The position numbers were made by a program, and so were the translations under genes. Shown here one piece after another: positions 32,554-42,914 of a stretch of DNA of 64,000 nt. Origin of the DNA: Cephalotus follicularis (Eukaryota > Streptophyta > Magnoliopsida > Oxalidales > Cephalotaceae). A model generated the notes under the pieces. It did no database searches. It saw only the letters and a list, made by a program, of their open reading frames with translations, and was not told the origin of the DNA. How positions within the stretch are numbered: the stretch's first letter is position 1; each line of letters opens with the position of its first letter. Where the stretch lies: contig BDDD01001962.1 in NCBI GenBank assembly GCA_001972305.1, forward strand, positions 62,001-126,000, in the 5' to 3' direction.

Positions 32554-33652
32554 TGTAATAATCGCAATTTAAATTTTAATGTATATTGTATAAATGATGA
32601 ATAAAATATACATTGAATTGAAATTTATGCTTAATTGTTGATTGATTAAGCAAATGATTATTATTGGGCTAAGTTAAGGCCTTAGTTGAATGACATTAAG
32701 ATGAATGAAGGATGAAATTGAAGTAAATTGAAGTTATTTGAAAGAAACTTCAGAAAACTAAATTCTGGCGCCAAACCGTCAACGCCAAATGAGAAGCATC
32801 GAGACTTTGAATAGGTGACAATCCCTTGACACCAAGGATAAACCGTTGACGCTTTGAGCCTAGACAGGTGTCTGATGCATGTCGATTAAAATAGAACAAT
32901 GGCATGGTCGACGTTTAAACTGGACGGGTGTTACAGAGACGTGTCAAGCAATGCAAAATGTGGCACCAGCTTCCAACTAAAGGAGAGATTAGTGTCCTAA
33001 GTCACCTGTAACCTGCAAAAACAAAAAAGGGAAAAAACAAAATAGGGAGATGATGGCGAGAGAGAGAAGAGAAAGGTTAAAGATTTGAGTTAATAGGATT
33101 TCTCAATCACTGAAGGGAAAACTCCTTTATTTTGGATGTTAGAGTGAGTTGAAATAAAGTTTGAAACATTGAAAGGAGAGGAATCTATCTGCTGTAATAA
33201 GTTGCATGCTGAAAATGGAGTTTCAAAGTTGAAATAGATGGTGGAATTGAATTGGTAAGCTTCTGAATTGAATTCAGTTGTTGTTATGGTTAATCAGTTT
33301 ATCTATACACACTGATTTTATTGTGTATCTACTGTTAACATGCAAATTGGATTGAATTCTGGAAATTTTGAAGATTGACTGGAGTTGAAGGAGTATTGGA
33401 GTGTAAAGACCAGAATCAACCAAATTGATTATGGGATAGCATTTTGAGGCAGGATTATGACATGGTTATGAAGATATAACATGTACTTTGTGTTAGGATA
33501 GTTTATATACATATATATATTGATATTTGACTGAATTGAAAAGTGTAAATGCATGCTCTATTTTGTCTGGTTTCACTGTGAATTGCCTGGATGAAGCATA
33601 CCGTCGACGCTTAATAAGGAACCGTCGAAGCTTAAAGAGTAAATTGTTGTCT
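32554..33652 (+). mobile_element. LTR fragment of an unassigned gypsy-like element
   Basis: The stretch begins TGTAATAATCGC beside the C1 LTR and runs to the CACTA end at 33653. It has a GA-rich leader-like part (33050-33085) and degenerate type I motifs at 32775-32920 and 33599-33632. No coding sequence. The sequence beyond the CACTA element (48437 on) is not its continuation, so its other end is lost. Confidence 0.5.
32775..33632. repeat. Scattered type I GTCGAC motifs
   Basis: ACCGTCAACGCC, ACCGTTGACGCTTTG and TGGTCGACGTTTAAAC lie at 32775-32920, and ACCGTCGACGCTTAAT with ACCGTCGAAGCTTAAA at 33599-33632. About six copies, looser than in other LTRs. Confidence 0.65.
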
Positions 33653-33669
33653 CACTATAAGAAAATAGC

Positions 33670-33925
33670 GTTTTTGAAACGCACCTTTTTGAAACGAACC
33701 ATGCGGTCATTTCAAAAAGGTATCATTTGAAACGGCCACGTGGTCCGTTTCAAAAAGGTACAGCTTTTTGAAACAGTAACTATGTACAATTTCAAATAGG
33801 TATACCTTTTTGAAACGGTAACTATTCACCATTTCAAAAAGGTATACCTATTTGAAATGGTAACGATGCACCAATTCCAAAAGGTACACCTATTTGAAAC
33901 GGTACATAGTTACCATTTCAAGAAG
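33670..33925. repeat. CACTA left subterminal repeats
   Basis: About ten copies of a 12-15 bp unit, CCTTTTTGAAACGG or its reverse CCGTTTCAAAAAGG, packed in 250 bp. In En/Spm elements such repeats bind the TnpA-type protein. Confidence 0.85.
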
Positions 33926-34477
33926 CTAATGCCCCAATATGTAATCATTCGACTCTTCTCTAACTCTCATTTTTTCTGAAGAAAGAAAAGGGAGAAGTGA
34001 AAGAAGAGAGGGAGAAAAAAGTCATTGAAGAGGAGACAGTGAGAGAGGTAGAGGAAAGAGAGAGGCAACAGGAGAAAGAAGATAAGAAAGAGTGAGAGTT
34101 CAGCAGAGAAAGAAAAGGAAAAGGGAAATCGAAGAAGAGAGAAATGCGCGCGAGAAAGGGGGATAGTGGCGAGCTGTGGCAATTTCTGCCAATGTCACCA
34201 TCACTGTCGGCAGTTCAAAGAGAGAAGACGAGCTAGCCTTGACCGAATACCCCGCAAGAGGTTGTGAAGGCAATCAAGGATAGCTTCAACGGGCTTGATA
34301 CCAAAACAGTCGTTGATGTTGAAACCCTTAAGAAGGTGTTTCTTTAGCTCAGTTTTTGCTGAATTTTGGTCCTGATTTTCATTGTTTTGTTTCAATTTTT
34401 TATTTTGGCTAACTGGGTGTGCCTCAAATTGCTTCTAATATCGAAATTATGATGTGAGTATCAGGGATTATATTGTG
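33926..34477 (+). other. CACTA interior, purine-rich leader-like stretch
   Basis: A GA-rich stretch (33970-34165) is followed by a short frame whose text EVVKAIKDSFNGLDTKTVVD (34255-34315) looks protein-like and may be another captured exon, but I do not recognise it. The rest to 34477 appears non-coding. Confidence 0.35.
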
Positions 34478-35109
34478 AGAACAAGAAGCCGAAGGGATGA
34501 CCTTGAGTCATTGGCTTATACCCTAATATTCCTCCTTAAAGAAAAGCTTCCTTGGCAAGGTTATATGGTAAGTTTGTCTTATGGGACTGTGCAGCCAAAA
34601 ATAATTCTGTAGCTTTGATTATTGATACTCTATATTAATATATATATTCTACTTATATGTCTTCTTCTGCTACAGGGAGAGAATAAAGGCTTTCTTGTTT
34701 GTAAGAAGAAGATGGCCGCTTCACCACAGATGCTTTGTGGCTTGTGTCCTCCCAATTTTTGTACAGTTTCTTGATATGTGAGATTTTATGAAGAACCCAA
34801 TTACTCAAAGCTAATTTCCCTTTTCGGAAACTACATTAGCACCAATGCGTCATTGTGACCTATCCTGACTGATGGAGCTACTAAGGTTGTTGCTGGTGTT
34901 ATAAGTTGGATTATTTATCCTTAATGTTTTTAGATTTTTCATTAGCTAATGTATAAGAAAACCTTGTGTGCATTCCAGGTGGGTCAGAAAAGGGGAAGAC
35001 AGCTTGTTGAGTTGGAAGATGGAGCACAGCTAAGGAAGAAAGTTCGATTAGGTATTCCAGCATCTCAGTGGATCTCAGTCTATAATTAAAGATCATCAAT
35101 GAAGCAAAG
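34478..35109 (+). pseudogene. Captured MUT9-like / casein kinase 1 exons, middle part
   Basis: Three exons with plant splice sites. Exon 34478-34567 ends at GTAAGT and reads [20 protein letters not shown] and LPWQGY. Exon 34676-34885 begins after TTCTGCTACAG with [14 protein letters not shown] and, after a stop, EEPNYSKLISLF. Exon 34979-35109 begins after CATTCCAG with VGQKRGRQL and [17 protein letters not shown]. The order and text follow the C-lobe of the casein-kinase-1-type domain and the downstream region of the plant MUT9-like (EL1-like) kinases. The N-lobe and catalytic loop are absent, and stops occur. Retained introns mean genomic, not mRNA, capture. Confidence 0.8.
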
Positions 35110-35386
35110 GTAGATAATGTAATAATTATATTGTATATTTCGGGTAAAGATTGACATTTTAGTCAGAAGCACCTAGGTTCAGGAGGTATTTTGGCTAACA
35201 CTATTCATTACAATATGTGCTATCCCTGCGCTTGCTATGTCCAAATTCCTATAACAATCAACTATAACGATGATGCCATTAATGTTGCCAAAATTGATTG
35301 TAGCTATTTTAAAACTACCCATGCCAAAAATGAACGATATTTTACTGAAGTAAGGTATTTTCTTCCATTTTGCTATATGTTTGTTT

Positions 35387-35391
35387 GCGTA
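35387..35391. repeat. G3 target-site duplication, left copy
   Basis: GCGTA here against GCGTG at 45689-45693, one mismatch, brackets G3. Confidence 0.65.
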
Positions 35392-38150
35392 TGTAATACC
35401 CTGCTTCTTCGTATATGTGTTTTACAGACTTCTTATATGTTTGTTTTCGGACTTTTTAATTTGTTTTGTTATAAAGTCCGTTTGCCCTATGATTGGGCCT
35501 ATGTGTTTTGGACTGACTGATACCAGCCCGGACTTTTGGGTATGATGATATGTGGGATTGTATGTTTATGGATTATGTTTTTATCTACTCACTTTATTTT
35601 ATATTTCTTTTTATTAATACTTAAACTAATTATCAAAATAAAATCCTTATTTTTTTTAATACATTTAAAAAACCATTACCATTACATTTTTTTTTTTACC
35701 CTTTTTCCCTCTTTTTCTTTTCTCTCTTCTACCTCACCAGAAACTCTCTCTTCCTACCTATCTCCTCACACGGTTTTATCCCATTTCCTTATCAATCTCC
35801 TAAAAATCCTCCTGCTTTCCCTTATCTATCAGATTTTGGTCTCCTGTTTCCGTTTTAAGAGTGCCTTTGCCTTTGTGTTATGCCATTCTCTCTTCTTTTG
35901 CTTGGTCAGCTGAAAATTACAAGCTAGGAAATTGTTGTGTTTTTGTTATTTCGATCATCACCAGTCAGGTTTGTGCTAATATTTCAATCCTTGATTATCC
36001 TGTTTTAGTTATAATATCCTTTGACAGGATTTGAGGTTATATGTTCTTTTCTTCCCTTTTACTTTCTGTTGATCAGTGAATTGAATCGGGGAATCATTGT
36101 GTTAATACAACAGTCTTGTGTCACCATTGCAGGTTAGTTGTTCAATTTGCTGTGATGGTTTATTCTACATTGTCAAGAATCTGATTTTATGCCCATTTTG
36201 GCTATGAGAGATTGGTTTTGCCTCCAGTCAACGTGTACAATATTGTTGTTCTGAGTCAGATGATAAGCCTTTAGGCAGTATATATATGTTGTAATTCTGT
36301 CTTAGAACTGAAAGTAACTTTTGACAGCAAATTGAATTGTTATGTGTAGACATGTGTTTAGATATCACTTTATCTTTCCCTTTGAGTTTAGCCACTGGTC
36401 CTATGATCTTGTCATTTCTGTGTTTTCTTACTGTCTAAATGCCATATAATGTCATGTGTATATGTGTATAAGCCTTTGGTATAGTGTTATTCGATTTTTG
36501 GACCAGTTTCTGCATAGAATTGTTAAGTTTTTACTTTCTTGTCGACCAGAACAGTCAGCTATCCTTATGATTAGTCGACTGGTTTGGTTGAGCAGTCGGT
36601 TGTTTTATGAAAAAAATAGACTGTTTTGTGTTGAGTAGTCGACTGGACCTCGGTCACAGTCGACTGCTTGCAGTCCAGTTTGTGTTGTCGACAGGTCCTG
36701 TTGCATAGTCGGCTGCCAAGCTTCCTCAGTCGACTGGAGCTATGTAACAGTCGGCTATTTTGCCCAGAAAATTCCTGTTTTCAACTGTTTTGATTCGTTT
36801 GTTCATCGAATAGATCTGGGTCTATTCTAAACACTGTAATGAATCTATTTTATATCTCTAAAGATTCTTAGACCCTTGTATGCATTGTTTTGTGTCTTTT
36901 AGATGGTTGTGCTTCAAGGAGAGTTTGAATTAACAATTTTTCGTAAGTATTTTCTATAAGCGCATAAGGTACGAATATTCTGCTCTTTGATACTCTCTTC
37001 GATTTTATCGAACGAAAACCAGTTTTGTTTTATGCTATGTTCCTTCGTTTTAAGAACTTGGTTATGAAATTGATAAGTTATGGAAGATAAAGTCGGTTTC
37101 ACATTTTATGAATTTAATAGTCCTGACTTTATATGTGTGTAATGATATGTTATCAAATGTATGTTATGAAAATTATATCGTTTGTTAACGATTCCCGAAT
37201 ATGTTTCAAAAAAACATATTTTTTGTGTTTCTAAAATTGATTTTGATAAATCAATGTTTTGAAAATGATTAATACTAAGTATTTTTGCCCACCTATGGGG
37301 CGTACCATAGGCATGTCGTAGGCTTGGCACAGGGACATGACACTTCCATAGCGGTGTGATTACTCTACGGCATCTCTGTATGTTATGAATAAATCCCATG
37401 AGGTGGATTTTTGGATCCGCTATGTATAATAGAGGCGTATGAATCGATTCTACTTTATGGCATATGTGATAAGATATGCAATGTGTGATATGATATGTTA
37501 TGAGAATTGACTTGTGTAGTGCCGTACACCTCAATTCTAATGGGCATGTGGAATTAGCGCCTCCCTTGCCATATATGTTTATGATATATGATAAGTTATG
37601 TAGCTCAGTATGGATTATGGAATTATGTTTTTAAAACGTTTTATATATGTCTCGAAAGATATGAATTGGGTTTTATGAAGTTCAGAAATGAACATATAAA
37701 TGTTTACTGCTTAAGATTTATGATAAGAGTTTTATTGAAATATTACTGCTTTTAAATTAAAATTTACTGTTTTATATTCTTTATCTGTACTGAGGTTTTC
37801 TCAGCCTCATTTTTGCTTCAATGCAGAAGGTTATCAGGAGCAGCGGGGGAAAGTGTGAAAGAGAGAAGACCAACTTTAAGTCATGGATCCCTAGGAGTGT
37901 GATCCCGATGTGTTTTCTGTTAGAGTTGGTCATGAACAATACGATACATTTGGTTTATGTTTTTAATAATTTACCCTTGAAACGTATGTTTTAAGTTTTC
38001 TTTTATGATCAGTTTTCAGTATGTTATGATTTGACCGCCACATTTTTTGCTAATAAAGTTATGCCTATGTTTTGTTCAGTTAAGTTATGTTTGTTAAGTT
38101 ATGATATGTATTATGACCTGTAACGACTCCAGCTGTCTGGAGGTGTTACA
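35392..38150 (+). repeat. G3 5' LTR
   Basis: The LTR is 2.76 kb. A pyrimidine-rich, leader-like stretch lies at 35695-35770, the type II motif cluster at 36552-36762, and an A/T-rich part with many ATGATATG words at 37090-37560. It ends at GGTGTTACA before the primer site. It has no gene; open frames inside are short. Confidence 0.9.
36552..36762. repeat. Type II CAGTCGACTG motif cluster, about 9 copies
   Basis: Nine copies of CAGTCGACTG/CAGTCGGCTG and variants at roughly 20-30 bp spacing, in the G3 5' LTR. The 3' LTR and the G4 LTR carry the matching clusters. Confidence 0.9.
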
Positions 38151-38155
38151 GATTG

Positions 38156-38167
38156 TGGTATCAGAGA
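38156..38167 (+). promoter_or_regulatory. G3 primer binding site
   Basis: TGGTATCAGAGA lies five bases after the 5' LTR end, complementary to the initiator Met tRNA. Confidence 0.85.
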
Positions 38168-38322
38168 AATAGGTTTTGTTTCCTTAGAAGACCTAAATAG
38201 GTTTCACCTGTGAGACTTAGTAGACACTGGGTTAGGCTTCTTCGTTACGATATTATGATATGTTTTCTGTTTCGGTTTCTATTTTCCTCGTGATGTTTCA
38301 TGTTTTGAGTGTCTTTTCGTAG

Positions 38323-39600
38323 ATGGTACGTACAAGGAACGCTGCTCAGAGGAATGTAACCGCTGAGGCTCGGCAAGTCAGAAATGAGCCTTCTATAGAA
38401 GAGTTGGTATGTCAGGCAGTCGCTCAGGAGGTACATCGTGTGATGGGACAGCAGAATCAGGATCAAGGCCGTAGGGAGCCAGTTGCTGAGGAGAATGCTC
38501 CAGTTGATTTTCAGTTGGGAAAGGAAACTGGGGACAAGACTGACACACCTGTTTATATCTGACTTGAGCAATTCCAGAAACAGAGGCCGCAGTCTTTTAG
38601 CTCAGTCGGGACTCCTGTGGAAGTGGAGCATTGGATTGCTCATATGAACAAGATCTTCGATGTACTTGGTTGTGGTGACGAGCTGAAGGTTAGGTTAGCT
38701 GCTTACAAGTTTGAGGGTGATGCTCAGAAATGGTGGAAGACTCTGGGTTTGGCTAAAGGTGGTAACTATGTTGATGCTTTGACTTGGTCAGAGTTTTGCG
38801 AAGTCTTCTATCAAAAGTATTTTCTCGCGGCTGATAAGGAGGATAATGCCAGGGAGTTCATAAATACAAGGCAGAAGGATGGGGAATCGGTCACAAAGTT
38901 TCAGACTCATTTCACTAGGCTTGCTGGGTGTGCTGGGTCCGTAGCGGGGACAACACTGGAGCAGGATGAGAAGTTCAAGTGGAAGCTGCACTATCATCTT
39001 AGGGGTAAGCTGATGAATACCAAGTTTGCAGATGTTTCTGAAGTGGCTACTGCAGCAAAGAATATTGAACTGGAAAGGCTTAACTTCCAGGCAGCTCGGC
39101 AGGAAAATGATAAGAAGAGAAACAGGGGAGATTCTCAGGGGCAACGTTCGGGACAACATGGCAAGAACAGAAATGGTAAATGAGGAAGGAGGAAACATAA
39201 CCGAGGACAGCAACAGCCGAGTAATGATCAGAAATAGACACAGGAAGTTGGGGATGTTCAGATTGCCAAGTGTGATACCTGTGGTAGACCGCATCCAGTG
39301 GGAGTGTGCTATAAGGCCATCATGGCCTGTTTTGTATGTGGACAGAAAGGGCATTTTGTGAAAGATTGTCCTGATCCTCGAGCGAAGGTTAGGAGGGGAA
39401 ACAATGCAGAATCTGGACAGCGCAATGTGGGAGGCCGTGTCTTTGCTATCATGACACAGCGGGCTGCTATTGCACCAGGTACAATTTCAGGTTTTGTTTC
39501 TGTTGGTAACCGTAGGGCTTATTTTTGTATGATACTGGACGACCCACTCGGTTTTAGCGAGGTCTTTTGTTCGGCGTCTCGGGATGTCTTCATAGTTGCT
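38323..39600 (+). pseudogene. gag: G3 gag and start of protease
   Basis: Gag starts at the Met at 38323 (MVRTRNAAQRNV). A stop at 38560 precedes the capsid core: VEHWIAHMNKIFDVLGCGD, YKFEGDAQKWWKTLG, FYQKYFLAADKE and FINTRQKDGESVTKFQTHF. After a stop at 39181 and a frame change, the Cys-rich block CDTCGRPHPVGVC and the knuckle CFVCGQKGHFVKDC appear (39270-39370). The protease active site that should follow near 39520 is unreadable (FCMILDDPLGF), with a frame change there. Confidence 0.85.
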
Positions 39601-41182
39601 TGATCCAGCTTTGGTTCTTTCGACCCCTACGGGTACATCTGTTGGGATATCTGAGTATTTTTATGCTTGCCCTCTTGTTTTTGATGATCGAATTCATGAT
39701 GCGGATCTTCTGCCTATCGATATGTATGACTTTGATATGATCCTAGGTATCAATTGGTTGGTTCACAATGGAGCTACGATTGACTGTCACGCTCAGAGGA
39801 TTCTATTTGGGGATGTGGATAGACCTAATTTTATATATCAGGGTTCACAACTGAGAAAAGAACTGAAGGTTATTTCTGCTTTGAAGGCTTGAAAGTTGTT
39901 GACTAAGGGCACTGAGGGTTTCTTCGCTGTTGTGAAAGACGTCTCTAAGGTTGAGCCTCGCCTTGAAAACTATAATGTGGTTCAAGAGTTTGCAGATGTG
40001 TTTCCGGAGGAGTTACCGGGTTTGCCCATTGCAACGGGAAGTGGAGTTTACCATCGAGCTCATTCTTGGGACGACACCTATATCTAAGGCACCTTACAGG
40101 ATGGCACCACTCGAGTTACAAGAGCTGAAGGAACTGTTAAAAAAGCTGTTGGATTGGGGTTTTATCCGACCTAGTGTTTCACCTTGCGGTGTCCGGTTCT
40201 TTTTGTGAAGAAGAAAGATGAGTCTATGAGGCTGTGCATAGACTACAGAGAGTTGAATCATATTATTGTTCGGAATAAATACCCTTTGCCTAGGATTGAT
40301 GACTTGTTTGATCAACTCCAAGGTGCTCGGTATTTCTCTAAGATCGATTTGAGATCGAGATATCATCAGCTTCGGATAAAGGATAAAGATGTGCCTAAAA
40401 TTGCTTTCCGTACTCGGCATGGGCATTATGAGTTTCTGGTGATGCCATTCGGACTTACTAATGCACCGGCAGTTCTCATGGATCTGATGAATCGGGTATT
40501 TCAAGAGTACTTGGATCAGTTTGTGATTGTGTTCATAGATGACATCCTTGTGTATTCCAAGTCGAAGGAAGAACATGAAGAACAGCTTCGTATAGTGCTG
40601 GGTATTCTGAGGAAGAATCAGCTATACGCGAAGTTTTCAAAATGTGAGTTCTGGCTGGAACAGGTGGCATTTTTGGGTCATGTGGTTACAGCTGAAGGTA
40701 TCTGTGTGGATCCTGCGAAAGTTGAGGCTATTACTAAATGGCCGAGACCTACCACAGTGACAAAGGTTAGAAGCTTCTTGGGTTTGGCTGGATACTATAG
40801 GCGGTTTGCGGAAGGTTTTTCCTTTATATCCTTACCACTAACTCAGCTTATGACAAAGGGAGCTAAGTTTGAATGGAATGAAGAGCAAGAAGCAAGCTTC
40901 AAGAAACTGAAGAATGGTCTTGTGTCGGCACCGATCCTTCGTCTACCATCTGGGTTGGGTGGATATCATATTTACAGTGATGCTTCTAAGAAGGGTTTAG
41001 GGTGTGTGTTAATGCAGCATGGTCATGTGATAGCTTATGCTTTGAGACAGTTGAAGCCTTATGAAGTGAACTATCCTACACATGATCTTGAGTTAGCAGC
41101 AGTGGTGTTTGCAGTGAAGATCTGGAGGCACTATTTGTACGGAGAGACTTGTGTCGTCTTTACCGATCATAAGAATCTCTAG
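39596..41182 (+). pseudogene. G3 protease C-terminus, reverse transcriptase and RNase H start
   Basis: Protease end MILGINWLVHNGATIDC is at 39735-39785. After a stop at 39891, [17 protein letters not shown] precedes a frameshift near 40030 and another near 40190. RT then runs openly from 40184: [52 protein letters not shown], the catalytic [15 protein letters not shown] and [15 protein letters not shown]. RNase H follows with [19 protein letters not shown] and [19 protein letters not shown] to a stop at 41180. Catalytic residues are largely kept. Confidence 0.85.
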
Positions 41183-41203
41183 TACATCTTTACCTAGAAA
41201 GAG

Positions 41204-41760
41204 TTGAACATGCGTCAGAGAAGGTGGTTAGAGCTTCTGAAGTACTACGATCTGAATATTCAGTACCACCTTGGTAAAGTAAACGTGGTAGCTGATGCTC
41301 TTAGTCGGAAGAATTATGGGAGTGTAGCGGCTTTGCTTACTCAGCCGAAGTTGATAGCCGATATGGAGCGCTTGGACTTGAATCTGTTTGTTCGGGGTTC
41401 TGAAGGTTTTGTTGCTGTGATGAATGTTGAGCCTACTCTTATATCTCGGATTAAGATAGCTCAGAGTGATGATGGTGAGCTTTGGGCCTTAGTCCAGAAT
41501 GTTGAAAAGGGTAAACAGTCAGAGTTTCATGAGGATGAGCATGGTGTGATATGGTTGGGCAATCGGTTGTGTGTTATGGCAGATACTTCCATTAGAGATG
41601 CTGTTTTGTTAGAGGCACACAGTTCTCCATTTTCTATACATCCAGGTTCTACAAAAATGTATAGAGACATGAAGAAGAACTTCTAGTGGAATGGAATGAA
41701 AAAGGATGTAGTAGAGTATGTTGGGAGGTGTTTGATCTATCAGACAGGTAAAGATTGAGC
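41204..41760 (+). pseudogene. G3 RNase H end and integrase finger
   Basis: NMRQRRWLELLKYYDLNIQY and KVNVVADALSRKNYG close RNase H. A family-specific stretch (GFVAVMNVEPTLISRIKIAQ) leads to the integrase finger AHSSPFSIHPGSTKMYRDM, a stop at 41684, and VGRCLIY..KIEHQRASG in shifted frame. The same stretch recurs in G4 at 48450. Confidence 0.8.
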
Positions 41761-41777
41761 ACCAGCGTGCTAGTGGT

Positions 41778-42870
41778 TTGTTACAGCCCTTGGAAGTTCC
41801 AGTTTGGAAATGGGAGAGCATTTCCATGGACTTTGTTACGGGTTTGCCAAGGACTTTTAGAAGAAAAGATACTATCTGGGTAGTAATGGATCGATTGACT
41901 AAATCGGCTCACTTTTTGGCTATCCGAGAGGACTTTTCGATGGATCGTTTGGCTGAGGTGTTTCAGCAGGAGATAGTGAGACTCCATGGGACTCTGGTAT
42001 CCATTGTTTCGGATAGGGATCCTCGTTTCACTTCGCGGTTTTCAAAAGGGTTCCCCAAAGCTTGGGGTATGAGGCTCAGTTACAGTACAGCTTTCCATCC
42101 AAGACAGATGGGCAGACTGAGATGACCATCCAGACTTTAGAGGATATGTTGAGGTCTTGTGGTTTGGAGTGGACTGGGAACTGGGACGAGTTTTTGAGCT
42201 TGGTGGAGTTTGCATACAATGACAGTTGGCATGCTAGCATCCGTATGGCTCCTTTTGAATCTCTTTATGGGAGGAAGTGCCGAGCTCTGACATGCTGGGA
42301 TGAGGTTGGAGAGCGAGTTATCAAGGGACCCAAACTAGTGCAGATCACTACGGAGAAAGTGGCAATAGCGAGGGAGAGATTGAAGGCAGCTCAATCTCGA
42401 CAGAAAAGTTATGCGGACAAACATAAGAGGGACTTGGAGTTCAAAGTAGGTGAACATGTGTTCTTCAAAGTTTCACCTTGGAAAAGGGTCCGATGTTTCA
42501 GGCTGAAGAGGAAGTTAAGTCCACGGTATGGACTTTTTTAAGTTCTGGAAAAGGTGGGCGCAGTTGCTTATCGGTTAGTTTTACCTCCGCAGTTACCACA
42601 CGTCCAAAACGTGTTCCACGTGTCTCTGTTGAGGGGTTATCAGTATCATCCCCTGCATGTGGTTCACTATCCTCTGGACAGCATTCAGGAGGACCTATCT
42701 TGTGACGATGAGGTAGAGGCTATTGTGGGTCAATAGGAACGGGTGACACGTAGCAAGACCGTTCCTTTTGTGAAAGTTTTATGGAGGAACCATCCCGAGT
42801 GCGAAGCTACTAGGGAGTTGGAGGAGCACGTTCGGGAGCGACATCCACGTTTGTTTGCTTAAGCTATGTG
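41778..42870 (+). pseudogene. G3 integrase core, C-terminus and chromodomain-like tail
   Basis: The core has WESISMDFVTGLPRTF (first Asp) and SIVSDRDPRFTSRF (second Asp). The text then shifts frame at 42100 with the third acidic residue in TDGQTEMTIQ. MAPFESLYGRKCRALTCWDE, FKVGEHVFFKVSPWK and HVQNVFHVSLLRGY follow, with another frame change near 42540. After a stop at 42734 the tail ERVTRSKTVPFVKVLWRNHP and HVRERHPRLFA is chromodomain-like. The polypurine tract follows. Confidence 0.85.
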
Positions 42871-42895
42871 TATGTTTATGATTTTGGGACGAAAT

Positions 42896-42914
42896 CCTTT
42901 TAAGGGGGATTGGA
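42896..42914 (+). promoter_or_regulatory. G3 polypurine tract
   Basis: CCTTTTAAGGGGGATTGGA lies immediately before the 3' LTR start TGTAATACCC at 42915. Confidence 0.8.

Noticed and set aside
35191..35520. 109-residue frame spanning the CACTA-G3 junction
   Set aside because: It crosses the target duplication and LTR start at 35387-35392, so it is a chance fusion. The first half may be eroded captured sequence but I do not recognise it.
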